Of a stretch of DNA of 64,000 nt, positions 35,704 through 47,600 are shown piece by piece (within the stretch, counting starts at the first letter, position 1; each line of letters begins with the position of its first letter). The stretch covers positions 1-64,000 of the forward strand of contig NW_022985694.1 of the NCBI RefSeq assembly GCF_902459465.1, given 5' to 3'. Under the pieces are notes generated by a model that worked only from the letters and a program-made list of their open reading frames with translations, searched no databases and was not told the DNA's origin. The translations under genes and the position numbers were made by a program. The stretch is from Asterias rubens (taxonomy: Eukaryota > Echinodermata > Asteroidea > Forcipulatida > Asteriidae).

Positions 35704-38700
35704 ATGGCAGATGGACCCTTGACCATTGACCCTTGCTTCAAGCTACGGGTGATCTTAAGTGACAATGATATAAGGAAAATGACCCTTCCTGGGGTAACTC
35801 ATCCGAGTATTCTTGAGCTGCATGAGAAGGTGCAGGCTGCGTTTGGGCTTGTAGGGGACTTCAAGCTTCATTACTTTGATCCGGATTTTCAAGAGTTCTG
35901 CAATTTATCATCTGACGAAGACATATTCAACAAAGGGACAGTAAAAGTCATCTATACTGCAATTCCAGAGTCCGACAGCGACGATTTGACTAACAGTATA
36001 TATGATGACCTTCTAAACTCAACCCAAACTCCAACTCTTCATGTAAAACAACATCTCTGAAGTTCGATGATTCAGCATCAGTATTGTCTTCATCAGATAC
36101 ATCAGTCCTGTCCACACTGGCTGGTAGTGAAACTGATATTGAACAATCACAGAGAACCTGTCCATGGCCTGAACATTTTCCAATTCCTCGCTTCTCCTAT
36201 GACACGGAACTCAAACTTTCAAAGGGGAATATAAACTATGGACATGACAAAACTCTGATGAACCCTGTAGGTGTGAAATCAGACATCCTGGAAAAAATTG
36301 CAGAAACAATTTTCCAGTACAAGGCTTATCCGACAGACTTGCAGTTTTGCTCTGTTGCTCAGGCCTTAGTAACCAAATATCCATGCCTGAAAGAAATGGG
36401 ATCAGTCACTGGATGGTATGGCTGGAAGACAAGTTTGAAGTTTAAAATGGGGAATTATCGAACAAAGCTAAGAAATGTTGGATGCCCAGAGCTCACTGTC
36501 AACTCTTGCAAAAGGAAAGCAGGGAATGAACAGGCAAAAACTGCAAAGAATATCAAAAAGCCGAGGAGAGCCGAGGTTAACTATTTACCTGACTATCCTT
36601 GCAATGAAACAGCAGCCACTCTTGAAAGTGAACGACTAACACTCCTTGAGGATACCAAAAAAAAGGGGAACGAGAAAGAAGTCAATGACAAAATGGCAAG
36701 AACTTTTCCACATAGAAGGCAGGAAGTGGTTCTTCAGAAACCGATGGTGGTGAACTTCAAAGAGCGATGGCCAGTCTTGTTTACAAACTCGCAGGTAAGG
36801 AATTTTTTTTCAAAATAAATTTTGTACTCGTTTCTCAGAAACCACAGCATTTCAGGCAGAAGTTCTTTAAGGAAACGTTTCTACTATCAGCAATTTGAAA
36901 CCATCAAATTTAAGTGTAAATCTGTGAACATTTATGTTTTTTGATCTGATCAATAGTGTACAAGGGCTTCAAAGCCACATTTATCACAACACTGTGCTTT
37001 ACCATAGATTAGCAAATTTACACAGTGCTTCAACCAATCAAATCATCTAAACTGACCAATGAATGAAAATAAACTACCACATTCTGCACTTGATATCAGA
37101 TGAAGTTTTTGTCATAATCCAACACCACAAAGTAAGTGGTCACTAGATTTCAGTTTGAAAACCAAATATGTGCACAAAGCTTATGCACAAAACTGAGTTG
37201 AATGTTTGCGACAGCTTACTAATTAATATCCTCTCTAATGTATACATTTTTGTTGTAGATTTGCGCTGAGTTTAAACGAATAACAACTGTCCCTTTGATG
37301 GCAACGTACACATCGAAAGTGGACAAACACACACCGAAGCTACTGAACCTTTTCCGTGCAAAAGGAGGTGTCAAAGGAAAGAAAATTAAGACATTCCTTG
37401 ATTGTTTAGACCAGGTAATTGTCATTCCTGATATTTCGTTCTTGTGTAAGAGCATACTGTATAGTTTATTGCTCCATGGTAAGGGCAAGGCAATTTGACC
37501 TTGATAAGGAGCAACTCTGTGATGAAACTGTAAATGTGGTACAGGTAGTACATGTACATTTACCACCTTTGCTAGAAATTATACGTTTGTTGTAACCCCA
37601 CTTTAACTTTTAGGTTGAAACCGGAATTTGGTTTGAAACATTTCATTTTAATTGCAACAGGAAATTTAAGAAAACCAAACAAATCTGTTGACATGATCTC
37701 ATCGACCACCTCATTTTTTTTTACAACTAATATTCAATTGTTTAGTTTTTTTATCAGTACAAACATACTGTAAAGTAATGTTTATTTGTTTATTTCACAG
37801 CTAAAATCTCCACTTACTGGTGGAAGGTTAAGACCTGCACAATGTTGATCCTTTGAGAAAGGGCACATGACGGACATGTACATGTAGCATACATAAACCT
37901 CTCTTTATCCATCCTACCCAACAGAACAACAGCATACACATCCGACGGGAGGTAGTGATCAAAGGCCTCTGTGAGTTCCTGAACGAGGACTGCGAAACTT
38001 TATTCAACAATTTTTGGTGAGTATTAAGTGAGTAATATATCTTTCAGCAAATACTTGATTCCTTGATTGTGATTGGTCGACAGATGTGTAATAATAACAT
38101 GCATTCCATGTTGATTTCCATTTTCATTAGTTAAAACACTGTAACGTGGGGTTCGCTAGCAAGGAATAGTGCCTGAACTCTGTGTCTTGCATTAACTGGT
38201 CATAGGGTCAGCTTTGACTGTGCGGATATATATTTTTTTTCTGATTCAAATCAATGTAACTAAACTAAATCTAAAAGGAAAAATATGGTTGGTACCCTTT
38301 GTGTTTAAAGTGAATCAATATTCATTAATGTGACTTCACCTAGGGAACCAGGCAAAGACAGTGAAAGCATGATTGATAAATTGCCACTGAGGCAGATCTG
38401 CCATGGGAGGCATTATTTTTTTGTATTTCCTGCCCCAATAATTCTGAATTCCACAAACCCATAAATAGCAATTTTCATGTATGGTTTTTTGAAGTGATAA
38501 ATGTTTAAATCTTACTGTGTTTCTTCTTTTGACAGGATACCCAAGAAGAGGAAATGATAAAGGCAAAAGAGGAATGTACAATGGGCATCTTTGTAATAAA
38601 GGAGGGGGCTGCAGAGCAGGAGGAACAGGCAGACATCATAGTTGTGCTTGAGGGTGTGGAAGTTCTGAAGGAGGTAACCGATGTGAGCGCAGCATGTATG

Positions 38701-38850
38701 CAGCTATTTGGCTGCATATATGCTATGAATCTATCATACCCGACTAACCTAAAATACTTCTGGGAAGTCATCCAGAAAGTTTTCATGGGTCTCGATGCAA
38801 CTCGCTTATCGCCTAAAGTTCAGGCACTGCAAAACAAACTTTGCATTTAG
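35704..38850 (+). CDS. SAMD3-like accessory protein of the second element
   Basis: Exons: 35704-36794, 37259-37414, 37925-38016 and 38536-38850 (TAG stop), all with clear GT..AG borders. ATG 35704 opens a PB1-like N-terminal fold (FKLRVILSDND, then LHEKVQAAFGL, LHYFDPDF). A Ser/Asp-rich linker follows, then the conserved WPEHFPIPRFSYDTELKL and FKMGNYRTKLRNVGCPELTV blocks, a basic nuclear-signal-like segment (KNIKKPRRAEVNYLP), and the ERWPVLFTNSQ end of exon 1. Exon 4 encodes a hydrophobic-acidic module (VVLEGVEVLKEVTDV). This is the layout of proteins usually called sterile alpha motif domain-containing 3-like. A one-base shift near 36030-36055 breaks the linker. Position and strand relative to the transposase match the first element. 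Confidence 0.8.
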
Positions 38851-39702
38851 TGTGGAAATATTCCTATACAGTTTGGTCATTTTAAATTTGTGCCTGTTGG
38901 TTTGGGGTTTGCCTTTCGATGTTTACACCAAAACTCCTGAATGTTCGTTTTCAAATCTGGGTCTTTAAGAAGGATTACTTTCAAAATTGTACCACAAGAA
39001 GAACAACACTACAGCTTAATGCATTTTATATAAAGTTTGAAAGTTTTTAGCATTACAAAGTTTATGTTTTATTGTTAAAAGTGTAATGCAAATCTGTCTC
39101 TTGGAGACAAATTATGGAAATATAAGGGATTTTTTTCATCATGCAGCCATCTTGTTTTCATTATTTCAAAGCAGAATAACCAAATCAAGGCTGGAATGGC
39201 AAGTAGTGTGGTACCCTCGCTGATCTCTATTGGACTGACTGGATAGCAGGTTGAGAAATTAAGATAATAAGAAAAACATTGTTTTTTGCAAAAGCACTGA
39301 TGATTTTAACAGTTTCTGGGTGTTTCGAAATTCATGGTCTAGTCATTACAATAGAGATCAGTGGGTACCCTTGGTGTGAGAATTGGTGTCACTGTTAATT
39401 GCAAGCAGCGGCATAGCCAGGCATTTTTTAGTGAGGGGGCACGGGGGGGCGGGCATGGCTTTTCAGTAGGGGGGGGCAAAAGTTGTGTTTTTTAACCAAG
39501 CATTTATTATTTTTTGGGACGCTATCAGGATTTGTTTTATTTATTTGTTTGTATTTATTTATTTTTTGTGGCGGGGGGGTAATGGGAAATTTATGGGGGG
39601 AGGCGAATCATGACGTCATACATGTAAATTTGTTGTGAATTATTCACATTAATTAATCGCTTTCATGTGAAGTATGAACCAGGCTTTACTTATTGGCTTT
39701 AG

Positions 39703-39759
39703 GGTTGGACCCAAAGTTATTATCTTGTGTTGTTGCATACATACATGCTGAGGCACAGG
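39703..39759 (+). other. Exon-like cassette, copy 1
   Basis: An open 57-base segment encodes GLDPKLLSCVVAYIHAEAQ, ending at a GCACAG|GTAAAC possible donor. A second copy lies at 41153-41209. The two copies differ at six codons, four of them synonymous. No function was recognised. Confidence 0.4.
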
Positions 39760-40004
39760 TAAACACAATAAGTTTCTCAACTTTGGGGTATAAAACTAAA
39801 TTAAAATATGGATGGAGGATTATCTTCCTACTGAAATATTTTGTTGTCAAGGGAAAACTCCAAAAGTGGGCGGGGCATGAATTAGGTTGGCTTCAAAAAT
39901 TCCATGGTCCAACTGCATGCATGCATACAATAATTCAATTATTTAAGAGCATCCAATGATTATTAGAGATATTAGATGTTTTTATTTGCTTCTTGGATAA
40001 AGAA

Positions 40005-40345
40005 TATTATTTGTTTGACCTACCCATACACCAATGTGTGTTAAGTACTAAATATGAAAAGAAAACAAATAATAATCACAGGTGAACTTAGGTGGGATTC
40101 AAACCCACAACCTTTGTGTCTCTAGTGAAACGTCTTACCAGCTAGACCAGCCGCCACTAACAGGATTCAAACTGCCAGGCAATCTCGGTGGTCTAACTGG
40201 TAAGACATTACACTAGAGACACAAAGGTCAGGGGTTCGAATCCCACCCAAGTACAGCTGTGATTTTTTGTTTGTTGACTCGGGAAAGTACTGAGTATACA
40301 GTACTTAACATACATTGGTGTATGGGTAAGTCAAACGAATAATAT
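40005..40345. repeat. Foldback element with two divergent tRNA-like segments
   Basis: The outer arms pair (ttgacctacccatacaccaatg near 40016 with cattggtgtatgggtaagtcaa near 40312). Each arm contains a tRNA-like stretch of about 72 bases, one on the minus strand (about 40160-40088) and one on the plus strand (about 40183-40252). Each has an A-box-like TGGTCTA(A/G)CTGG and a B-box-like GGTTCGAATCC or GGTTTGAATCC. It is best read as an inverted dimer of a tRNA-derived SINE. A functional tRNA is unlikely because the anticodon arm is not convincing. Confidence 0.65.
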
Positions 40346-41152
40346 CATTAGAGACTTTAAAATGCAGGGTCCCTGCATGATGTTATAGACGGTTTACTAC
40401 ATGTATGTTTCACATCTTTCTGAGCTGAGTATCTCAAAAGATAGAGGTATGTTTCTACCTAACATGTAAATACTTGCCTTTGGTACAAAATATGATCAGG
40501 GGCTTCCCCCATGTTTTTTTTTTTACAAACTATACTGTTGGTTCATCAAAGTGTTTTGTAATTTTTAAAGTAATTTTCCTTCCAAATCAGACAATCGGCT
40601 GCCCCAAATACATATAAATCAATTAATTAATCAATCAGTCAAGAACACAACCGAAATGGAAGGAAGAACACACTTTATCAGAGGTTAAAAACATTTGAAG
40701 GGCAGGTCAAAACATTTCACAATTGCAGAAAAAAGAAGAATATTGTTACCACAATCTATCTCAGTAATGTGTCTGGTTTCATTTAATGGATAAAGAATAC
40801 CTTTTGCACTGAACACGTTCAATGCAGTTTAACAGTGTTTTAGCGTTACAAAGTTTATATGTTTATTGTTAAAAGCCTAATGCTTTTTGAAAGACCTACA
40901 TAGACTAATAGACCTTAATCATGGTGCTTTTACCTTGTTTTGTTTTTTGTTTTTTGATTCAAAGCAGTGTGACTAAATATAAGGCTGAAGGCTGGAAAGG
41001 CAAGTAATGTGGTACTCTTCCAGTGTTGTAAGACATTGCAGGGCATTGCAGGGAGTGTGACAACAAATTATATAGAGTGAAGAAGGTCTGTTGATATTGT
41101 TTACATTGGAATTGCCAAGTTGAAATCATTGCCAACGTTATTGAGGCTTCAG

Positions 41153-41209
41153 GATTGGACCCAGAGTTGTTATCTTGTGTTGTTGCATACATTTATGCAG
41201 AGGCACAGG
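41153..41209 (+). other. Exon-like cassette, copy 2
   Basis: Encodes GLDPELLSCVVAYIYAEAQ after a GGCTTCAG acceptor-like string, ending GCACAG|GTTTTC. It is the paralogue of 39703-39759 and sits in a longer duplicated block (about 40849-41209, similar to 39056-39759). Confidence 0.4.
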
Positions 41210-42200
41210 TTTTCCCATCCCAACATTCAGTTTTGCTAGGGGTGTGTAAGGGACCAGGCAATTACCCATATCCTCTTAACAGAGTAATGTTATATTTTGT
41301 GAAAATCGGTTTGTTAATAAAGCAAATGTTCTCATTGTTACTGCATAAACATGTTGTTCAGACCTTTTGTTTTGTTCGTTATGTTAATAGGCCCAATTTG
41401 ATGCATACTTTCTATGCATACATGTAACAAATTTGAGTATGATGAAATTGATGAGTTCAAATAAACACTTTTTCTTGTAATAATTAAGTAGAACCATTGA
41501 AACAGAAAATCAGTAAATATGACGTAAATGAAATAACCTTGCAATACTTAAACTAACTGTGTGCTGGAAAAACTGAATTTTTTAAGTGCATTTAAAAAAA
41601 CAAACAATTAAGTTCAATATACTTCAAAATGTAAGTTACAATAACTTAGCCGGATTACAAGTGAAAAATACTTATAAAAATTAAGTCAGTTGGGTTTTCC
41701 TCAACTTATTGAGTATATTCAACGATATGGGATATAAGTAAATCGAACAAAGAAAGTTAAATTACAATAACACATTTTTATTGCAAGTTGAAAGTACTTA
41801 CAAAAATTAAAGCAATTGTGTTGCCTGAATTTGTTTGAGTAATTTCAACGGAGTTGAATATAAGTAAAATACTGTGAGAAGAATAAGTAAAATTAACTTA
41901 ACTTTAATACCAAAGTTACATTAACTTAAATTAATTGCAAGTTAAGGGTACTTAATTAAATTAATTGCAACAAAATTGCCTTATTTTTTTTAAGTAAATC
42001 GAAAGAAATATTTTTTTGAGTGTATGTACTTTGCACAGAAATAAATTAAGTCCAAACAAAACATTTAGTAATAGTTACTCATTTATAGCAAAATTTAGTT
42101 AACTTTGGCTGTAAACTACTGTAATTTAACAAACAAAAGAAACATTAATTTTAATGATTTAATTGTGTTGTTCTCGTTTCTTTTATGACAGATAGTCAAG

Positions 42201-43190
42201 ATGGCAGATGCACTTGTTGAACCATCGTGCATAATGTTGAGAGTCATCATCACCGAAGGAAACATCCAGAAGCTGATTCTACCCCCCTGGGCTGGAAAGT
42301 GTGCAGGATTTGAAGAACCAAGTCAAGGAGAGGTTTGAACTCAAAGGGGAATTCAGTCTCCAATTCATTGATCCGGACTTTGATAATTTCATGAGCTTAT
42401 CATCACTCAAGGATATTAAAGACAGGGGAACTATCAAAGTCGTTCCACTTTCTATTCCTGATTCAGATTCAGACACAGACATTGACAGTCAGTGTGTTTG
42501 ATCCTTTGAGTAATTCATCTCTGCTGTCATCGTCACCGTCGATGTCGGAAGCATCATCCATGTCTACTGCTGTAAGTACATGTAGTACAGATAGAGCACT
42601 TCAGTGGCCTACCGTCTTTCCAATCCCATCCTTCTCAATCGACACAGAGATGAAACTTTCAAACGGGAAAAAAACAGTTTGAGAAGGATGGAATTTTGAC
42701 AAACCCCACAGGAATGAAATCTGATATTTTGGAAAAACTTGCCGAAGCCATGTTAAGCTACAAGGCCTATCCATCAGATGATCAGTTCTGCTCTGTAGCA
42801 CAAGCATTTGTCAAGAAGCACCCATACCTGAAAGAACCAGGTGCTGCCACTGGCTATAACTTGGTTGGAAAATAAACCTTAAACTCAAGATGGGTAACTA
42901 TAGATCAGAATTGCAAAATCACGGATGCACAGAACTAACTGTAAAATCACTCTAAATCAGCCAAGAACATAAAAAAAACCAAGAAAGGCAGAAGGCAGAA
43001 GTTAACTACCTCCCTGAATATCCTGGTGATGAAACAGCTGCAAGCTCTGAAAAGGAACTGACTGCTCTTCTTGATTAATTGAAGAAAACACAATGGAAAA
43101 GTGATTATGGAAACACTGGCAAAGACATTTTTCCCACCGCAGACAAGAAGTAGTTCTTCAAAAACCATATGTTGTTCTAAAGAATAGTGA
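42201..43190 (+). pseudogene. Decayed third copy of the SAMD3-like gene
   Basis: Opens like the intact gene: a TTATGACAG acceptor, then ATGGCAGATGC at 42201. PB1-like LRVIITEGN and FSLQFIDPDF, a Ser-rich linker, WPTVFPIPSFSIDTEMKLSNG and MKSDILEKLAEAM follow. It is broken by shifts near 42295, 42480 and 42670 and by stops after about 42870. It ends near the point where exon 1 of the intact gene at 35704 has its RRQEVV segment. It lies outside the second element, 180 bp past its right end, so it is the remnant of another insertion. Confidence 0.85.
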
Positions 43191-43288
43191 TTGAAACCAG
43201 CTGACCACTTGCCAATGTAATGCTATAATTAATCCTGTACCTTTCTACAAGTTTTACTGAACAATCCTTTTTTCTACTTATTACTTAA

Positions 43289-43633
43289 AGGGACATGTTG
43301 CCTTGGATTGGTCGAGTTGGTCCATGAAAAGTGTTTGAAACCGTTTGATATGAAATGTGTAAAATAATCAAACAAACATGCCTCCAAATTGCGTGGTTTT
43401 TCTTTTACGTTGCGAACAAACACTGTCGGCCATTTTATGGAGTAAACAAAATAGCCGGCCGTGTTTGTTAGCAACGTAAAAGAAAACCACTCACTTTCGA
43501 GGCATGTTTGTTTGGATGTTTGGATTATTTTATTCTACTTTTAAAACATCTTTCCAACCATATACATTTCATATCAAACGGTTTCAAACACTTTTCATTT
43601 ACCAACTCGACCGATCCAATGCAACGTGTCCCA
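43289..43633. mobile_element. TTAA-flanked foldback MITE
   Basis: TTAA at 43285-43288 and 43634-43637. The termini AGGGACATGTTGCCTTGGAT and (reverse complement of the right end) TGGGACACGTTGCATTGGAT pair. The pairing continues through most of the element (gtttgaaaccgtttgatatgaaat with atttcatatcaaacggtttcaaac) to a short loop near 43445. A TTAA duplication fits piggyBac-type mobilisation. No coding content. Confidence 0.85.
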
Positions 43634-43637
43634 TTAA

Positions 43638-44262
43638 AGTGATGTAAAATTAAGGTTGAGCAAGCTGGATATCTATACCCAATGCTAGGACCTAAAGTTG
43701 ATTTCTCTGCACTTTTTAAGGATTTTTTTAAAGGTCAACTAAATGGGTCCTTAGCTTAAAGATTATTGTTTGTAAATAGTAACCTGCAATAGGTCTCTTT
43801 GCTAGAGACACCTTATTGCAGTACATTATATTTTATTATTCCACTAATTTTACTCGCTTAACAAAGACTAAAACAAAAATACATCTTTCGGGGGAGGGTG
43901 TGTTAACTTAAAATTTATTTTTTTAAAAGAATAGTCCAAAAAAGTCTGATCTTATAAATGCATCCTAAACCTGTTTGATATAGCTTGTCAGCCAGATGCT
44001 TTTTCTTCATAAGTTCTTTCTGAAAAATCTGTACTTTAGTTATGCTCCACACCGTCAAGAGAATATTGTTTTGAAGATTATGACCACTTGGCAAACAAAT
44101 ACTGTATTTAATAACTTCCGTGTCAGATAATTAAGACGTTAACAAATGAAAGTTGTATCATAAACACAAATAAAAATTGATACAACAAAGCAAGGTGTTT
44201 TTTATGTGATTATGCTATGAAGTTAAAGGGTCTGGGTACTTTTTGTATGATACAAAACACAA
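43638..44262. other. Spacer; fragment of another TTAA repeat at its end
   Basis: No gene. The last 40 bases (44223-44262, TTAAAGGGTCTGGGTACTTT and on) look like one end of a different TTAA-bordered repeat, cut off by the 5' end of the retrotransposon. Confidence 0.5.
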
Positions 44263-44646
44263 TCTGATAATGATGAACTGGTCAGTGACTGCAAAGTTGA
44301 CATGAATGACATCTCTGACCACGGTGTTGTAAACTGCAAACTTCACTTCATTAAACCTCAACCCATGCTCATGGCATCAAAGTTCCGTGATTTTCGTAAG
44401 ATTGACCATGATGCTTTTGCTCGTGAACTAACAGAACGTCTCCACGATGTCACCTGCGAAGGCGACGTTGACACGGCAGTCTTGGAATTTAACTCCGCAG
44501 TAAACTGTGCTCTAGACATCCATGCACCGTTGTTGACTCCTAAACCAAAGCCCAAACGTGCTAAACCAAGATGGTACAACAACGATGTTGAGGACGCGAG
44601 ACGCGGACGTCGTCAAGCGGAACGCAAGTGGCGAAAGTCCAGACTA
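44263..44646 (+). pseudogene. CR1/L2-like retrotransposon, 5' piece (end of endonuclease and linker)
   Basis: A reading frame with DISDHGVVNCKL, the typical end of an AP-type endonuclease, is followed by the basic linker KPKRAKPRWYNNDVEDA. It is 5' truncated at about 44263 and interrupted at 44647 by the DNA transposon. The continuation is at 50418. Both pieces are in the same frame once the insert and one copy of its target duplication are removed. Confidence 0.85.
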
Positions 44647-47600
44647 CACGGCTGTTTCACGTCTAAAAAAGTACGCCCTCTGTTGGTCAGATTGGGCCAA
44701 CGCCTAAAACCCTATTCGTGACGTCATGATGGCTTTGCGGCTATTCATGAATGAGCGTTTGACCCCTTTTTGTTTGTGGGTTTTTGATTGGACAGTTAAT
44801 AAAATTTGCATAATTTCTGAGGACAATTTAATGAATATTCAATTATAAACATGAATAAACAGTTTTTAAAGACGGTGACCTTTGTTTACTTATAGAACTG
44901 GGTGGGCATTTAGGTACATGTGACCGCGTTGTACGTAAAAGCCGAAACCCGCAATTTCCCACTAATATAATGCCGTTTTTCAACATTGTTCGACAATTCT
45001 ACGAAAAAAATATGTCTACATATGGTTGGATAACGTTTTCAAGAGTCATTTTATCCCAAAGGTAAGAAAGGGCCAACATAAATACCGATGATTACGGATG
45101 ATTGAAAATGGTCATATTATTTTTAGTTTCGTGAATCACATAATAACAACACGTACAAAACGCACGTTTTGTGTGTGTACACAGTGATGCGGTACACGCT
45201 GTACGTAGCTTTTCGTGTATGTACATGTGCAATGTACGTGTAGTTAATACATGGGGTGGGTTTTTAATGCATGGGTTTATGCATGCTTCATGAGCCCAGA
45301 CAGTCACAATACGGGCATGTTTATATTTTCAGAGTCTTTGTCCCTCTCTGCTCTGATCTTTCTTATGACCTTGCCCACATTATATTGATATTCACCTTCA
45401 TTCAACCAACATCGATTTAAATACAGTTTGGATTTATTTTAAAATTATGAATTGCATAGGCCTACTGTACTATTTTATAATTATTATAAAGTTTTCTGAA
45501 TTTAAATAATGTTATGAAATAATAAAGTAGGGTAGGGAGGGTAGGGGCCTAGAAATTGCAATTGATAAGAGGTAATAAAGAAAAGGACACATTGCATTGG
45601 TGAAGGCGGTCAAATTTTATTTTAATTAAGAAAAAAGGGCCTCCGAAAAAAAACATGAATAATTTTTTAGATCATTTAAAAACAACGCTGGTATTTATTT
45701 ATATATATGTACAAACAATTATCTTATGTTTTCATTTTTATGCGAAGGGGCATATAGTGTTTGCCTTGTTAGTGTTATTTATGGCACATTCAATTTCAAT
45801 TCATCATTTGCTTCGAGCATACTACTTTATATATTTCTATTTCTTCATTTCTGCATGCACTTCTGGAAAGGTGGTCGTCAGATGTCGTCGCATGATACTC
45901 ATTAGCTTCTGGAGCTCATCCTTCATGCCGTGCACTGCTCGTCCAGCTCTGTTGAACTCGGTGTGCAAAAGCTCACCGCCTTGCTCATTCAGTAGCCCCA
46001 GACCAACCTTGAATCGCCGCAGCTGCTCCATGGTATGCTCCTCTAGCATATGCAGCTTAGGTGTAATGCTGGCATCAGGGAAGCATCGACGATACACACG
46101 TAAGAAGTGTTTAATGCACACGTCTAATAAAAAAGATGAAAATTGTGTGCATTTGTAAAATAATGCTAAGTGATCTTTTTATTTAGGTGTTTTTTTTGTT
46201 TTATTTTTAATTATTGAAGTGCTATTGAAATTTATAAGCCTGTTGATTCTTACCTGTTCGCTCCATGTCTGATTGCGTGATAGGGTTGCAGTGGTTTATG
46301 GCTTTGTGCACATCTGCGAAACAAGAAAACGCTTCATGGAATTTAACACCAATTTCTGCCGAATTCCTTCTTATTGTGGCAGATGCTTCAAGAGTCAATT
46401 CATCGAGTGGGAGTTGGTCGGTCATCAGTCGAGGTTGAGACGTGAGGGCATCTATAACGGGTATCTGTGAAGGACATGATAGCAGTACATAAGGTTGAAG
46501 CTAAAAGGTACCAAGTTCATTAAAATTGCTTAAAAACGGAAGTTTAATCAAATTTGATTAAAATGATTTTTGCAATTATTTCACTGAGAGGGTTATGGTA
46601 ATACCTGACAACACTTGTTAACGTGGTTTCCCACGAAAGACTTCCCATGGTAAGCCTGTCTGTTCACTTTATGTTTTTTCAGCACACCGTCCAAACTACT
46701 GGCAATTGGCCCTGTACCAAACTCCAGTTCAGTCGTCCCCTGGTTGTTTTCCTAAAAAAATAAAAATAATAATAATTATTATTTATTCATTGGCTCACAA
46801 GTTAAATCACAATGACAGAGAAATATAGATTTACAAACCATTTCAGCAATGTCTGCCCTCAATACGTTGACTCCATGATGGTTGTCTAGAAGGGGAAGGG
46901 GAATGTCCTCTTCGAGGTCTTCAAGTTGATCTCGCTTTTCTTGAAGATCTCTTTTGATTGTCCTCTTCCTGCACAGCTCGTTCTCAACTTTCTTGTCAAA
47001 GTCGGTCGTTGAATCGTCCTCAAAGTCGTCATCAATATCTCTGGCAATGGCTCTCTCTTTCAGGATGGCTACATCTAGCTCATGGCACGCTTGCTCGAAG
47101 AGGTCATACAACCTTTTAAACACTCCAAGGGATATGTGGAGTGTAGGGACGATCACCTATATCAATTTTGGGAAAAAGGGTAAGTGTTTTTTGCAAGTAA
47201 TTAAACAAAAAAAATTCTTAAGCACATTTTGTAAATTGATTTTACATTGAAACTACAAGTATAAACTTACATAATCAAGCTCAACAGGGAGCATAGGAGA
47301 GCTCACTATGCTAAATGACACATCCTTGGCCCTGCTTCTCTTCTGCCCATCTTCAACAAAGAGCTGATGCTGCTCCTTGATCGACTGCAGTGACCTTCTA
47401 AATGACGCTTGTCGCTCGCATAGTGGTCGCTGCATATTACTCTTGCTTATTCTGCAGTAAATGCAGCAATATCGGGCTGAAGAGAAAAATATAATAAAAA
47501 GAAAAGAATGGAATGAATGGATGAATGGAATTGTATGACATTCTGCATGTTTGAAAATTAAATCTTTGTGCTATAGCGTTTACATGTCATGGGCACAGTA

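Larger units (their letters stand above)
38851..41560. other. Gene-poor interior of the second element
   Basis: No complete gene. It holds foldback MITE copies (39120-39232, inverted partners ggtaccctcgctgatctct and agagatcagtgggtacc at 39212-39373; and 40915-41025), G-rich simple DNA at 39420-39600, two exon-like cassettes and a tRNA-like foldback. An empty stretch of plain AT-rich DNA lies at 40346-40910. Confidence 0.55.
30712..42022 (+). mobile_element. Second CMC-type two-gene transposon
   Basis: It starts with CACTCAAAAAAAT at 30712 and ends with its reverse complement at 42022. TA directly flanks both ends (30710-30711 and 42023-42024). Both subterminal regions (30725-31300 and about 41560-42010) are packed with ttaagtaa/ttacttaa words. 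It carries a zinc-finger DDE transposase and a SAMD3-like gene on the plus strand, the same order as the first element. The last 3.2 kb before the right end are non-coding and hold nested repeats. Confidence 0.8.

Noticed and set aside
40183-40252. Functional tRNA gene
   Set aside because: The A- and B-box-like motifs are good but the anticodon arm does not fold convincingly, and the sequence is part of a foldback repeat.
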